From Parabacteroides sp. PM6-13 (GTDB lineage: Bacteria > Bacteroidota > Bacteroidia > Bacteroidales > Tannerellaceae), in contig NZ_JARXWF010000021.1 in NCBI RefSeq assembly GCF_029892605.1, positions 1-40,580 of the forward strand: DNA of 40,580 bases, given 5' to 3'. The position numbers and the translations under genes are program-made. A model generated the notes under the pieces. The model made no database searches, was not told the origin of the DNA, and was given only the letters and a program-made list of their open reading frames with translations. Positions within the stretch are counted from its first letter, which is position 1. Each line of letters begins with the position of its first letter. This document shows positions 7,150-17,116 of the stretch, one piece after another.

Positions 7150-7300
7150 CTTTCCGGCAATACAACTGCTACGTTACACCGCTTTCGGTTACGCGCTCGT
7201 AACCATTAGCAAAAATAGTTGTTTTTATCAAAGAACCATTCCTTTTCAGTACTGTTTTCCAACGTTCACGGTCAGGGCCATAGGTAAAGGTAAGTTCATA
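7150..7300 (-). pseudogene. RHS core fragment with nonsense codon
   Basis: Minus-strand frame from 7300 reads YELTFTYGPDRERWK, TVLKRNGSLIKTTIFANG and YERVTESGVT, then TAG where the parallel RHS fragment has CAG (QQLYYLQ). It begins just after an in-frame TGA (7301-7303). RHS similarity ends at about 7159, and the linker of the next tip follows in another frame. This is the most upstream RHS piece in the window; no N-terminal RHS sequence follows at higher coordinates. Confidence 0.7.
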
Positions 7301-7603
7301 TCATAAAAACCTCCCCGTACAAACTCAAAAAATATGTTAAATCGCCCCCATTTTCCGAAAACCCCTAACTTACGATTTAAAACTTTTGCCTGACTTTTTG
7401 CGCAAAAACGTAGGGGTATTTTAAATTAGTCCCGCGAGTAACACTTTTTAACGTATGGATTTGTTACAAAAAAGGGCGTTTTGCTTAAAAATCGTTTTTT
7501 AACATTTGAAAAAAAGAGGGCGGGTCGCAGAAAAGAGATAGAGATAAACATAAATAGGCGAACAATTAATCCGTAAACACTTATTAGTAACCACTATTTT
7601 TTG
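7301..7603. other. AT-rich intergenic region upstream of lysS
   Basis: About 300 nt without a gene between the RHS array and lysS. It carries one copy of a 54-bp repeat (7403-7456). The remainder is AT-rich with A- and T-runs and shows nothing else I can name. Confidence 0.6.
7403..7456 (+). repeat. 54-bp dispersed repeat, copy 1
   Basis: From CAAAAACGTAGGGGTATT to AACACTTTTTAACGTAT this block matches 27680-27733 at 51 of 54 positions in the same orientation. It lies 150-200 nt upstream of the lysS promoter. It has no coding potential and no strong hairpin of its own. Confidence 0.8.
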
Positions 7604-7611
7604 TAATTTTG
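7604..7611 (+). promoter_or_regulatory. Putative -7 box of lysS (TAATTTTG)
   Basis: Matches the Bacteroidetes -7 consensus TAnnTTTG and would start transcription near 7618, about 20 nt before the chosen lysS ATG (7639). No clear TTTG at the -33 distance. Confidence 0.5.
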
Positions 7612-7638
7612 CGCCGTATTATACAAAACAAAAACAGA

Positions 7639-9369
7639 ATGAGTGTATTAGAATTGAGTGAACAGGAAATATTCCGTCGTAATAGCATGGAACAGCTGCG
7701 TGAAATGGGTATCGAACCTTATCCCGCGGCAGAGTATAAAACCAATGCCTATTCCACCGAAATAAAACAATCTTTCCGTGATGAAGACGAAGTACGCCCC
7801 GTGCAGATAGCCGGCCGTATCATGAGCCGCCGTATCATGGGAAAGGCGTCGTTTATGGAATTACAAGATTCGGAAGGACGTATACAGGTTTATATCTCGC
7901 GCGATGATCTTTGCCCGAGTGAAGATAAAGAGCTGTATAATGTTGTGTTCAAGAAATTACTCGATATAGGCGATTATGTGGGCGTTAAAGGGTTTGTATT
8001 CCGCACACAGATGGGAGAAATATCGGTGCATGCCGAAGAATTGACCGTACTAGCCAAATCACTGCGTCCGCTTCCTATCGTAAAGATGAAAGACGGCGTG
8101 GTGTATGACGGATTCAATGACCCCGAGCTTCGCTACCGCCAGCGTTATGTCGACCTGATCGTTAACGAAGGAGTTAAAGAGGTCTTCCTGAAACGCACCA
8201 AGGTGTTTAACTCTATGCGTGAGTTCCTGAACGAGCATGGATATATTGAAGTAGACACACCGGTATTGCAAAGCATTCCGGGTGGAGCGTCTGCCCGTCC
8301 GTTCATTACTCACCATAACGCACTCGATATTCCTTTATACCTGCGTATTGCCAATGAGCTATACCTGAAGCGCCTGATTGTCGGCGGCTTTGAAGGGGTA
8401 TATGAGTTCAGCCGTAACTTCCGCAACGAGGGAATGGACCGCACGCATAATCCGGAATTCACCGTGATGGAGTTCTACGCGGCCTATAAGGATTATAACT
8501 GGATGATGGATTTCACCGAGCGGATGCTCGAAAAGATATGTATGGATGTGAATGGTACGACCAAGATCATGATGGGCGACAAGGAGATCGACTACAAAGC
8601 GCCTTATCCCCGCGTGACCATGATCGACTCCATCAAGCATTTCACCGGCGTAGACATCAGCGGCATGGACGAATCGCAACTGCGTGAGGTCTGCAAACAA
8701 CTGGGCGTCGAACAGGACGAGACCATGGGTAAAGGAAAAATGATCGATGAAATCTTTGGCGAGAAATGCGAAGGCAATTATATCCAGCCGACCTTTATCA
8801 TCGACTATCCGGTGGAGATGTCTCCATTGACCAAGAAACACCGGAGCAATCCGGAACTGACCGAACGCTTCGAGTTGATGGTGAACGGAAAGGAATTGGC
8901 GAATGCCTATTCGGAATTGAATGACCCGATCGACCAACGCGCGCGTTTTGAAGATCAGTTGCGCCTTTCTGAAAAGGGCGACGACGAAGCGATGTTTATC
9001 GATCAGGACTTCCTGCGTGCCTTGGAATATGGTATGCCACCGACGAGTGGTATCGGTATCGGTATGGACCGCCTCACCATGTTTATGACCGGTCAGGAAA
9101 GCATCCAGGAGGTATTGCTCTTCCCGCAAATGCGTCCTGAGAAAACAGTCCGCAAAGATTCGGTGGAAAAATATGAAAAGATCGGTGTTGCAACCGACTG
9201 GGTGCCGGTGATACAAAAAGCAGGATACATCACAGTTGAATCCTTGAAAGAGCTGAATCCGGACAAATTGCGTCAGGAACTCTGCGGATTGAATAAGAAG
9301 CATAAGTTGAATCTGACCAATCCGACACAGGAAGAAGTAACTCTTTGGATATCGAACGCTGCTAACTAA
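7639..9369 (+). CDS. lysS: Lysyl-tRNA synthetase (class II)
   Basis: Charges tRNA-Lys with lysine in the cytoplasm. 576 residues from the ATG at 7639; the frame is open from 7609, but that lies on the predicted promoter, so the later start is chosen. The N-terminal OB-fold anticodon-binding domain (about residues 50-150, VQIAGRIMSRRIMGKASFME) precedes the class II catalytic core with motif 2 (FRNEGMDRTHNPEFTVMEFY) and motif 3 (GIGIGMDRLTMF). A tail after residue 500 (VATDWVPVIQKAGY...LTNPTQEEVTLW) extends beyond the roughly 500-residue LysS of E. coli and is usual for Bacteroidales. Followed after 12 nt by gpsA, probably one operon with gpsA and pgi. Confidence 0.97.
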   Translation: MSVLELSEQEIFRRNSMEQLREMGIEPYPAAEYKTNAYSTEIKQSFRDEDEVRPVQIAGRIMSRRIMGKASFMELQDSEGRIQVYISRDDLCPSEDKELYNVVFKKLLDIGDYVGVKGFVFRTQMGEISVHAEELTVLAKSLRPLPIVKMKDGVVYDGFNDPELRYRQRYVDLIVNEGVKEVFLKRTKVFNSMREFLNEHGYIEVDTPVLQSIPGGASARPFITHHNALDIPLYLRIANELYLKRLIVGGFEGVYEFSRNFRNEGMDRTHNPEFTVMEFYAAYKDYNWMMDFTERMLEKICMDVNGTTKIMMGDKEIDYKAPYPRVTMIDSIKHFTGVDISGMDESQLREVCKQLGVEQDETMGKGKMIDEIFGEKCEGNYIQPTFIIDYPVEMSPLTKKHRSNPELTERFELMVNGKELANAYSELNDPIDQRARFEDQLRLSEKGDDEAMFIDQDFLRALEYGMPPTSGIGIGMDRLTMFMTGQESIQEVLLFPQMRPEKTVRKDSVEKYEKIGVATDWVPVIQKAGYITVESLKELNPDKLRQELCGLNKKHKLNLTNPTQEEVTLWISNAAN

Positions 9370-9381
9370 TACGACATCATC

Positions 9382-10377
9382 ATGAACCTGCCCGGTAAAA
9401 TTGCTATTATGGGTGGTGGTAGTTGGGCCACTGCTTTGGCTAAGATTGTTCTTTCCACACAGGATAGTATCAACTGGTATATGCGCCGCCCTGAGCTGAT
9501 TGAGGAGTTCAAGGAGGTAGGACATAATCCGACCTACCTGACTTCCGTGAAGTTTGACACAAGTAAGATCACCTTTTACTCCAATATCAATCAGGCGATT
9601 CGTGATTCCGACACATTGATTTTTGCCACGCCCTCCCCTTTCCTCAAGCAACATCTGAAGAAGGTGAAGGGACCGCTGACAGACAAGTTTGTGATATCGG
9701 CCATCAAAGGGATCGTGCCCGATGACAATATGCTTATCACCGACTATTTCGCGGAATACTACGGAGTACCTCATGAACAGATTGCCATCATCGGCGGTCC
9801 CTGCCATGCGGAAGAGATTGCCTTCGAACGTTTATCGTATATCACGATAGCCTGCACAAACAAAGAGAATGCCCGGGTCTTGTCGGAGGTATTCAGCAAT
9901 CATTACTTGAAAAGCTCTTTATCGGAAGATGTGACCGGCATTGAATACGCGGCGGTATTGAAGAATGTCTACTCCATCGTGTCGGGCATTTGCCACGGGA
10001 TGAAGTATGGCGATAACTTCCAGGCAGTATTCCTGACCAATGCCATCAAAGAGATGCAACGGTTTGTCGATGCGGTTTATCACATTCAACGCGACATAAC
10101 CGACTCGGTCTATATGGGCGACCTTTTGGTGACTGCCTATTCGCGCTTCAGCCGCAACCGTACGTTCGGCACCATGATTGGGAAGGGCTATTCGGTCAAG
10201 ACCGCTCAACTGGAGATGGAGATGATAGCCGAAGGCTATTACGGCACCAAATGCATCTACGAAATCAATGAGAAATACAAGGTGGATATGCCAATACTGG
10301 ATGCCCTCTATCGTATCTTATATGAAAGAAAATCGCCGACTACCGTAATCCGGCAGTTGACAAAAACATTTAATTAA
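9382..10377 (+). CDS. gpsA: NAD(P)-dependent glycerol-3-phosphate dehydrogenase
   Basis: Makes sn-glycerol 3-phosphate from dihydroxyacetone phosphate for phospholipid synthesis. 331 residues, full length for the family. The N-terminal Rossmann fold shows IAIMGGGSWATALAKI, followed by FATPSPFL and the conserved IIGGPCHAEEIAFERLS. The C-terminal substrate-binding domain has the catalytic lysine region AAVLKNVYSIVSGICHGMKY and RNRTFGTMIGKGYS. It starts 12 nt after lysS and ends 12 nt before pgi, in the order known from other Bacteroidales. Confidence 0.96.
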   Translation: MNLPGKIAIMGGGSWATALAKIVLSTQDSINWYMRRPELIEEFKEVGHNPTYLTSVKFDTSKITFYSNINQAIRDSDTLIFATPSPFLKQHLKKVKGPLTDKFVISAIKGIVPDDNMLITDYFAEYYGVPHEQIAIIGGPCHAEEIAFERLSYITIACTNKENARVLSEVFSNHYLKSSLSEDVTGIEYAAVLKNVYSIVSGICHGMKYGDNFQAVFLTNAIKEMQRFVDAVYHIQRDITDSVYMGDLLVTAYSRFSRNRTFGTMIGKGYSVKTAQLEMEMIAEGYYGTKCIYEINEKYKVDMPILDALYRILYERKSPTTVIRQLTKTFN

Positions 10378-10389
10378 TAGGTATTTAAG

Positions 10390-11733
10390 ATGAAAAAGAT
10401 CAGTTTAGACATTAACAAGGTTTTTGATACCATTACAAAAGAACAGGTATATGCCCAAGAGGCAAAAGCAAACGCATCTAATGCCCTGCTTGAAAGCGGG
10501 CAGGGCGCGGGCAGTGACTTCTTAGGTTGGTTGCACCTCCCCTCTTCTATCACAGAGGCCGAATTGAAAGAGATTGAAGACACGGCTGAAGTATTGCGTT
10601 CCAAATGCGAGGTGGTTGTCACCGTAGGGATTGGTGGGAGCTATCTGGGTACCAAAGCGGTGGTGGAAGCATTGAACAACAGCTTCGACTTCCTGCAAAC
10701 CGAACGCCAGAACCCGGTGCTTCTCTATGCCGGTCATAACATTGGCGAAGACTATCTGTATGAATTGACCGAATACCTGAAAGGAAAACAATTCGGTATC
10801 ATCAATATTTCCAAATCGGGCACGACGACCGAACCGGCTCTTGCCTTCCGTATCCTGAAAAAACAGTTGGAAGATGCTGTTGGCAAAGAGGAGGCGAAAC
10901 ACCGCATCGTAGCCATTACCGACGCGAAGAAAGGCGCTTTGCGTACGCTGGCCAATCAGGAAGGCTACAAAACATTCATTATTCCCGACAATGTAGGCGG
11001 ACGTTTCTCGGTATTGACTCCGGTAGGTCTGTTGCCAATCACCGTAGCAGGCATCAGCATTCGCGACTTCGTAGCAGGTGCTGTATCGATGGAGAAAGCC
11101 ACCGGCACGGATGTTCCTTTCGCGGACAATATGGCAGCGGTGTACGCGGCTACGCGTAATGAACTATACAAAGGCGGAAAGAAAATAGAGATCCTCGCCA
11201 ACTATCACCCGAAACTGCACTACATCGCTGAATGGTGGAAACAGCTTTACGGCGAAAGCGAAGGAAAAGACGGCAAAGGTATCTTCCCGGCATCGGTTGA
11301 TCTGACCACCGACCTGCACTCTATGGGACAATGGATCCAGGACGGAGAACGCACCATCTTCGAAACGGTTATCTCTGTGGAGAACCCGGATCGTGAGGTA
11401 TTGGTACCGACCGACGAAGCAGACCTGGACGGATTGAACTTCCTGGCAGGAAAACATGTGGATGAAGTGAACAAAATGGCGGAACTGGGCACACAGTTAG
11501 CCCATATCGACGGAGGAGTGCCTAACATCAAAATCACCCTGCCAGCCGTAAATGCTTACTACATCGGCCAGTTGCTCTATTTCTTCGAAAGAGGATGTGG
11601 CATCAGCGGGTATATGTTGGAGGTCAACCCATTCGACCAACCGGGGGTAGAGGCCTACAAAAAGAATATGTTCGCCCTGTTGAACAAACCGGGATACGAG
11701 AAAGAGTCGGAAGCGATCCGCACCCGCCTATAA
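10390..11733 (+). CDS. pgi: Glucose-6-phosphate isomerase
   Basis: Interconverts glucose 6-phosphate and fructose 6-phosphate in glycolysis and gluconeogenesis. 447 residues, the short bacterial/archaeal-type length seen in Firmicutes and Bacteroidetes. Sugar-phosphate binding motifs are [17 protein letters not shown] and [14 protein letters not shown]; the PGI signatures [17 protein letters not shown] and the C-terminal [16 protein letters not shown] are present. Last gene of the lysS-gpsA-pgi set. Its stop overlaps the stop of convergent ppk1 by 6 nt, leaving no room for a separate terminator between them. Confidence 0.97.
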   Translation: MKKISLDINKVFDTITKEQVYAQEAKANASNALLESGQGAGSDFLGWLHLPSSITEAELKEIEDTAEVLRSKCEVVVTVGIGGSYLGTKAVVEALNNSFDFLQTERQNPVLLYAGHNIGEDYLYELTEYLKGKQFGIINISKSGTTTEPALAFRILKKQLEDAVGKEEAKHRIVAITDAKKGALRTLANQEGYKTFIIPDNVGGRFSVLTPVGLLPITVAGISIRDFVAGAVSMEKATGTDVPFADNMAAVYAATRNELYKGGKKIEILANYHPKLHYIAEWWKQLYGESEGKDGKGIFPASVDLTTDLHSMGQWIQDGERTIFETVISVENPDREVLVPTDEADLDGLNFLAGKHVDEVNKMAELGTQLAHIDGGVPNIKITLPAVNAYYIGQLLYFFERGCGISGYMLEVNPFDQPGVEAYKKNMFALLNKPGYEKESEAIRTRL

Positions 11734-13800
11734 TCGTTCCTGCAAGTAATTGTAAATAACTATTTGAGCGCGTGTCTTCTTCGGATTATCATCGCGCTTA
11801 AAATTATTTTGAAGGAGATCATCGATCAAGCATGCCTTTACATTATCCTGTAACTGGATATGCAGTATGTCGATGATCTCTTTTTTTAGTTTCACGTCGA
11901 GAATAGGGAAAGCCGTCTCGATCCGGCGGTTCAGGTTGCGCCGCATCCAGTCGGCCGAAGTCAGGAACAGGTCCTCTTTTCCGTTGTTATAGAAATACCA
12001 CACGCGGGCATGTTCCAGAAACATATCGACAATACGGGTGATCCGTATATTTTTGCTGTAAAGCTGCCCGGGCACCAAGCAACAGATGCCCCGCACAATC
12101 AGATCGATCTCCACCCCTGCCTCGCTGGCACGGTATAGTTCATCGATCATCTGTTTGTCGTGCAGGCCATTCATTTTTAGGACAATTCGACCTCTTCTTC
12201 CCTGCTTTACATGTTCTATTTCACGCCCAATCATCTGCTTTAAGGTAGGCACCATATTGAACTGAGCCACCAACAGATGGTTGAATGTCGGTTCTATCTG
12301 CTCGCCTTCCAAGGCAGCAAACACTTTGTTTATGTCCTCAATAATCTCTCTGTTGGCTGTCAACAGCGCCATATCGGCATAAACCTTGGCCGTTTTTTCA
12401 TTGAAGTTGCCGGTGCTCAGGTAGGCAAAATCACGTCGTCGGTTGCCTCCGTCAGTTGGTTTACGCAGGATAACCGCCACCTTCGCATGCACCTTCAATC
12501 CGGGAATGCTGTAAATAATCTTGATACCCGCCTGCTTCATCCGTTCGGCTGTCGCCATATTATGCTCCTCATCGAAGCGGGCTTTCAGTTCAACAAAGAC
12601 AGTTACCTCTTTGCCATTCTGCGCCGCACTGATCAGGGTGTTGATAACTGCCGAATTTTCCGCCACCCGGTACTGGGTGATCTTGATCGCCTGCACCTTC
12701 GGATCGAAGGCTGCCTCCATCAAAAAACGAATCAGGTAGTCGAACGACTGATAAGGGAAATGCAATAACACATCCTTTTTCTTCACCACCTTGAAGACAG
12801 AGCCTGCTTTGTCGAGCGAGGGAATACGCATCGGCGCGGGTGGCTGTTGTTCCAGTTTCTTCCCACACGGATTGGGCAGTTTAGCCAGATCCTGCAGGTT
12901 GAGGTAGCGCCCTCCGACCACCAGGTCATCGGAATGGATACTAAACGCTTCGCAAATAAAGGCAAGAAACTCCTCCGGCATGGCGCGGTCGTACATAAAA
13001 CGGCTCAACGCCCCCACCTTCCGCTTCTTCACCTTGCGGCGGATGCTCTCCAACAGATTGGAGCCGGATACATCTTCAAGGTATATATCCGCATCCCTTG
13101 ATATCTTTATGCTATAACAGCTATCGATTATATAGCCCGGGAAAACAGTATGCAGGTTGGCGCGGATCATATCGTCGCTGAACATGATATAATGTTTCCC
13201 GTCGTGTTCGGGCAATTCAATGAAACGCGGCACCTTTTCATGCGGAATCTTCATCAGTGCGTAGTGATACTCCGGCACATAGTCGGGCTGTTCCTGCTTC
13301 TTGCTCTTCTTGGTCATGCGCACCACCAGGTAAAGCCGTCGGTCGCGGATAAAGGTGCGGATATCCCCCGCCTGAATCATCACCGGGGAGAGAAACGGAA
13401 ACACCTCTTCATTGAAATAATCGCGCACAAAGGCTTCATGAAAAGACTGTAGCTTCTCATCCTGATAGAGATAGATATTCTGCCGGGTCAATTCGGGCAG
13501 GATCATTTCCGAAAAGATACGGTAATACTCGCGTTGCTGGCGGTTGACCTCCCGCGTGATCTCCGCCAGGGTCTCCTCCGCCTCTTCAACACTCTCTTCG
13601 GCAAAGCTTTTCTTCATGATGATGCCTCGGTGTTCGGCTACCCGGATCTCATAAAACTCTTCCAGGTTGGAAGAATAGATCGAAAGGAAACGTATCCGTT
13701 CATAGATAGGCAGGTTTTCATCCTCCGCTTCTAACAATACCCGGTAGTTAAACGACAACCAGCTAATGTCTCTTCTAAAGTATCTGTGCATTTCATCCAT
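11728..13800 (-). CDS. ppk1: Polyphosphate kinase 1
   Basis: Reversibly transfers the ATP gamma-phosphate to polyphosphate. 690 residues, full length. The N-terminal domain begins [20 protein letters not shown], where the first residues of PPK1 are typical. The two phospholipase D-like domains carry the catalytic histidine in [12 protein letters not shown] (equivalent to E. coli His435), [18 protein letters not shown], and the second histidine in [12 protein letters not shown] followed by [14 protein letters not shown]. The start is an ATG 37 nt from the end of the next gene upstream (13838), so it may be cotranscribed with the esterase. No ppx gene adjacent. Confidence 0.96.
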   Translation of the reverse strand: MDEMHRYFRRDISWLSFNYRVLLEAEDENLPIYERIRFLSIYSSNLEEFYEIRVAEHRGIIMKKSFAEESVEEAEETLAEITREVNRQQREYYRIFSEMILPELTRQNIYLYQDEKLQSFHEAFVRDYFNEEVFPFLSPVMIQAGDIRTFIRDRRLYLVVRMTKKSKKQEQPDYVPEYHYALMKIPHEKVPRFIELPEHDGKHYIMFSDDMIRANLHTVFPGYIIDSCYSIKISRDADIYLEDVSGSNLLESIRRKVKKRKVGALSRFMYDRAMPEEFLAFICEAFSIHSDDLVVGGRYLNLQDLAKLPNPCGKKLEQQPPAPMRIPSLDKAGSVFKVVKKKDVLLHFPYQSFDYLIRFLMEAAFDPKVQAIKITQYRVAENSAVINTLISAAQNGKEVTVFVELKARFDEEHNMATAERMKQAGIKIIYSIPGLKVHAKVAVILRKPTDGGNRRRDFAYLSTGNFNEKTAKVYADMALLTANREIIEDINKVFAALEGEQIEPTFNHLLVAQFNMVPTLKQMIGREIEHVKQGRRGRIVLKMNGLHDKQMIDELYRASEAGVEIDLIVRGICCLVPGQLYSKNIRITRIVDMFLEHARVWYFYNNGKEDLFLTSADWMRRNLNRRIETAFPILDVKLKKEIIDILHIQLQDNVKACLIDDLLQNNFKRDDNPKKTRAQIVIYNYLQERL

Positions 13801-13837
13801 GGCGTTTCAATGTCTGCGGGTAAAGATAGCCTTTTTT

Positions 13838-15058
13838 TCATTTCAACCACTTATCGGCAAAACGAATATACTGCTCCCAATCATAATCAGTGACGGCATG
13901 TTTTCCCGTGCGGATATGATAGCCCACCCGGTTCATCACCGGCTGGTTCACGCCGGGCATTCCCTCCGGCTCCAATCCTTCGAAGCCATACAACCGATAA
14001 ACCTCACTCGCGTAAGCCGCTCCGAGGTATTCGCCCCGTGGGTCGGCAAAGCGATCATCCTCCCCGCTTGCCACATAAAGAGGGCGGGGAGCTATCAAGG
14101 CTAATAGCTCATGCTGATCGAAAGGCAGCGATTGTTCGTTGTTGGCATAGCGCCGGTAATTTTTGGAGAACCAATGAGGAAACTTCTGTGTAATAATCCC
14201 GATCGTCTCCCCATATCTACGCTTGGAAAGGGCAGCACCGCCACATCCTGTGTTGTTGGAGATCACAATGGCAAAGCGTTCGTCCTGCGCACCAGCCCAA
14301 AGAGCTGCCTTCCCGACGCGGGAATGTCCCATCAGGATCACTTTAGAGGCATCCACTTCAGGCGTCGTCTCCAGGTAGTCCATCACCCGGCTCATGCCCC
14401 ACGCCCAGGCACTCATCGCCTGCGGACTATCCTCTTTCACATCGTCGGAAGAATTATAACCAAACATACGCAATACACTGGCGCGATGCCCTCCTACGCT
14501 ATCGGGAAATACATCCTGGTAGTAAGCCGTCACCAGGCCATAACCGGCATCCAGTATACGGTCGACCGACCAGGCGCTCTTATCGGATCCACGCCCCTTG
14601 TCTGTCGCCGGTATCACATCCGCTTCATCCGTCACCGTTTGGTTTCCATGGAAATTAAAACCAAAGAAAACAGGCGCCTTCCCTCCTGCCCGGTTGGGTA
14701 AAAACAATAATAACTGTATAGATCGTTCGATAAAATCGCGGGTAAACACGATCTTTACCTGACGGCTGGTTGCTTTGCCGCCAAAGGCTTGCGGATTGAC
14801 TGTTTGTGTTTCATACCGGACAGCGATTTCCTCCGTCGGCGTTACGCCATACATCTGATTCTGCAACAGCGCCAGTATTTCCGGACGACACGATCGTTCC
14901 CATTCCTGTGTTGTTGTGACCTTCTCTCCTTGCTCATTCATCAACAAAGGAGACAACACAAAATCGGGCACCTTCGCTTCATCATAATTCGCCTCTTGCC
15001 CATGCGACACAGCTACACTGTATAAAAGAAAAACCAGTATAAGACAGACTTGTTTCAT
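13838..15058 (-). CDS. Secreted CE15-like glucuronoyl esterase / alpha-beta hydrolase
   Basis: 406 residues with a cleavable signal peptide (MKQVCLILVFLLYSVAVSHG, then QEANYD). The catalytic serine is in LMGHSRVGKAALW, the GHSRxGK form of carbohydrate esterase family 15, and the following NNTGCGGAALSKRRYGE and FDQHELLALIAPRPLY fit the CE15 acid and histidine regions. CE15 enzymes cleave esters between 4-O-methyl-glucuronic acid on xylan and lignin alcohols; many bacterial members have unknown natural substrates. No polysaccharide utilisation genes (SusC/SusD) are adjacent, so its substrate is open. Divergent from the MATE gene, with its own good promoter. Confidence 0.85.
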   Translation of the reverse strand: MKQVCLILVFLLYSVAVSHGQEANYDEAKVPDFVLSPLLMNEQGEKVTTTQEWERSCRPEILALLQNQMYGVTPTEEIAVRYETQTVNPQAFGGKATSRQVKIVFTRDFIERSIQLLLFLPNRAGGKAPVFFGFNFHGNQTVTDEADVIPATDKGRGSDKSAWSVDRILDAGYGLVTAYYQDVFPDSVGGHRASVLRMFGYNSSDDVKEDSPQAMSAWAWGMSRVMDYLETTPEVDASKVILMGHSRVGKAALWAGAQDERFAIVISNNTGCGGAALSKRRYGETIGIITQKFPHWFSKNYRRYANNEQSLPFDQHELLALIAPRPLYVASGEDDRFADPRGEYLGAAYASEVYRLYGFEGLEPEGMPGVNQPVMNRVGYHIRTGKHAVTDYDWEQYIRFADKWLK

Positions 15059-15087
15059 AGATCAATTCATTTACATAGGATATGTAA

Positions 15088-15119
15088 CAAATATAGAATA
15101 ATTGACCGAAGTTACCAAA
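15088..15119 (-). promoter_or_regulatory. Promoter of the CE15-like esterase gene
   Basis: On the minus strand TTTG (15116-15119), a 20-nt spacer and TATATTTG (15088-15095) match the Bacteroidetes -33/-7 consensus exactly. Transcription would start near 15081, 23 nt before the ATG. Confidence 0.65.
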
Positions 15120-15126
15120 TGGTAAT

Positions 15127-15155
15127 TTTGCCACCCGGTATTCTCCGTACCTTTG
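15127..15155 (+). promoter_or_regulatory. Promoter of the MATE/Crp genes
   Basis: TTTG (15127-15130), 17-nt spacer, TACCTTTG (15148-15155). The divergent esterase promoter lies immediately to the left, so the two share a 30-nt core region. Transcription from about 15162 excludes the ATG at 15153 as the start of the MATE gene. Confidence 0.55.
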
Positions 15156-15185
15156 CATCCTGAAAAAAACAGAAAATATTGGAGT

Positions 15186-16562
15186 ATGCAAAGAGACAGT
15201 ATTGATTTTGGAAGTATGAAGGTGGGCACCTTATTTCGCAAGCAACTGGTGCCGACCGTACTGGGGATGGTCTTCTCAGCATTGTTTATCATTACCGACG
15301 GAATATTTGTCGGAAGAGGGATCGGTAGCGATGCCCTGGCGGCGGTTAATATCGCAGCGCCCTTGTTTGTATTTGCCGCGGGCGTAGGCCTGATGTTTGG
15401 TATGGGAGGAGCGATTGTGGCTTCGATCAACCTGTCGCGCAACAAAGAAAAGGTGGCTAATATCAACGCGACACAGGCTACGCTGGTCTCCCTATTGGTA
15501 ATGTTATCGGTTTCTCTTCTTGTGATCGCGTTTCCGGCACAAGCGGCGCGCCTATTGGGTGCACCAGATGATCTGATGCTGCTGGCGCGGGAATACCTGA
15601 TCGCTTATGCCGCCTTTGCTGTGTTTCAAACGTTACTGTCGGTACTGACCTTCTTTGTGCGTATCGACGGACCCAATGTGGCTATGTGGTGTATGACCAC
15701 CTCTACGATCATCAATATCGTGCTCGACTACCTCTTTATATTCGAATTCAAATGGGGACTGACAGGGGCTGCTGTGGCTACCGGTATCGGCGAAGTGGTC
15801 GGGGTGGCCATGATGGTGATCTTCCTATTGCGTTATTCACCGCGCATCAAACTGGGAAAACTGAAACTCAGCCGCAAAAGTCTGATGCTGACTGTCCGCA
15901 ACAGCGGATACATTGTTCGGTTAGGATTCTCTGCCTTTCTCGGCGAAGCGGCCATAGCCGTGATGATGCTTGCCGGCAACTATGTATTTGTGCGCTATCT
16001 GGGCACAAACGGTGTGGCGGCATTCAGTATCGTTTGCTACTTCTTTCCTATTATCTTTATGGTATTCAATGCGGTGATCCAGTCGGCACAACCTATCATC
16101 AGCTATAACTATGGTTGCGAAGCCTACGAACGTTCGCGACAGGCGTTGAAACTGGCTATCTGGACAACGGTTGGATTGGCTCTTTTTTTCGATTTTGTCT
16201 TCACCCTGTTCCGCGAACCGATTGTTTCGCTCTTTATCAGCGACCATACCAACCTCGCCTGGCAAATTGCCGTCGATGGCATTCCTTTCTTTGCGACCGG
16301 TTACCTTTTCTTTGGCATTAATGTCGTCGCGGTCGGTTATCTGATGAGCGTAGAGAAAACAGGAAAGGCTACCTTTTACACGCTGCTGCGGGGTATTGTT
16401 TTGCCTGTCGCATGCTTTTTTGCATTACCTTTGTGGCTGGATGTAAAAGGTATCTGGCTGGCGGTTGCCGTAGCTGAAGGCATTACCACCTGCATCATAT
16501 TGTCAGGCCTTTTCGTCCGTAAAGGACAACCAAGTGCAAACGTTTATAAAGTCAATACATGA
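15186..16562 (+). CDS. MATE family efflux transporter
   Basis: 458 residues from the ATG at 15186 (an earlier ATG at 15153 lies on the promoter). About 12 hydrophobic membrane segments in two similar halves; the first begins RKQLVPTVLGMVFSALFIITD with GIFVGRGIGSDALAAVNIA, the usual MATE opening. These inner-membrane antiporters use Na+ or H+ gradients to export cationic drugs or metabolites; substrate unknown. The next gene, a Crp/Fnr-type regulator, starts 29 nt before its end, so the two are translationally coupled and the regulator may act on this exporter. Confidence 0.92.
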   Translation: MQRDSIDFGSMKVGTLFRKQLVPTVLGMVFSALFIITDGIFVGRGIGSDALAAVNIAAPLFVFAAGVGLMFGMGGAIVASINLSRNKEKVANINATQATLVSLLVMLSVSLLVIAFPAQAARLLGAPDDLMLLAREYLIAYAAFAVFQTLLSVLTFFVRIDGPNVAMWCMTTSTIINIVLDYLFIFEFKWGLTGAAVATGIGEVVGVAMMVIFLLRYSPRIKLGKLKLSRKSLMLTVRNSGYIVRLGFSAFLGEAAIAVMMLAGNYVFVRYLGTNGVAAFSIVCYFFPIIFMVFNAVIQSAQPIISYNYGCEAYERSRQALKLAIWTTVGLALFFDFVFTLFREPIVSLFISDHTNLAWQIAVDGIPFFATGYLFFGINVVAVGYLMSVEKTGKATFYTLLRGIVLPVACFFALPLWLDVKGIWLAVAVAEGITTCIILSGLFVRKGQPSANVYKVNT

Positions 16563-17115
16563 TATTTATCCGCTTCCTGAAGACGATCTGAACCGGTTGT
16601 TTGAAGTAGGCAAAGAGGTCTTTATACCCAAGCGAACGATTCTTATCCGCAAAGGAGAGGTGAATCGTTCGCTTTATCTGTTAAAGAGCGGTATTGTGCG
16701 AGGCTATATCCGGGAGGGGAATCGCGAATCGACCATCTGGTATGCCACTTCCGGCGAAGCGGTCTATTCTTCCTGGGGATTCACCAAAGGACTGCGTTCG
16801 CAGATCTATATTGCGACCTCTTCCGATTGCGAAGCACTGCATTTTCACAAAGAGGAGATCGAAGAGCTTGCCCTCTCCTCCCAGGCGCTCTCGATATGGG
16901 TGCGAAAACTGTTCGAGCACCTATTGCTCACTACCGATCAATGGTTGATTGAATTGATTCAGCCATTGGCTTCCAGGCGATATGAAGCATTAATCAACAA
17001 ATCGCCCGAACTGCTCCAGGCCATTCCATTAAAAGAGCTGGCCAGCTTCCTGGGCATTACGCCTCAGTCACTCAGCCGCATCCGGGCCGAAAAGGGGAAA
17101 GAGAAAGAGGATTGA
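16534..17115 (+). CDS. Crp/Fnr family transcriptional regulator
   Basis: 193 residues from a GTG inside the end of the MATE gene. A cyclic-nucleotide-binding-like beta barrel covers about residues 20-120 (RTILIRKGEVNRSLYLLKSG; GIVRGYIREGNRESTIWY), and a short C-terminal helix-turn-helix reads IPLKELASFLGITPQSLSRI. The phosphate-binding residues of true cAMP sites (GE...RxS) are not evident, as in most Bacteroidetes members, and there is no cysteine cluster for an Fe-S centre. Ligand unknown. Overlap with the exporter gene suggests that both respond to the same compound. Confidence 0.88.
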   Translation: MQTFIKSIHDIYPLPEDDLNRLFEVGKEVFIPKRTILIRKGEVNRSLYLLKSGIVRGYIREGNRESTIWYATSGEAVYSSWGFTKGLRSQIYIATSSDCEALHFHKEEIEELALSSQALSIWVRKLFEHLLLTTDQWLIELIQPLASRRYEALINKSPELLQAIPLKELASFLGITPQSLSRIRAEKGKEKED

Positions 17116-17116
17116 T

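Noticed and set aside
8359-9807. 482-codon frame antisense to lysS and gpsA
   Set aside because: Lies wholly over well-identified genes; the composition is typical of a shadow of coding DNA.
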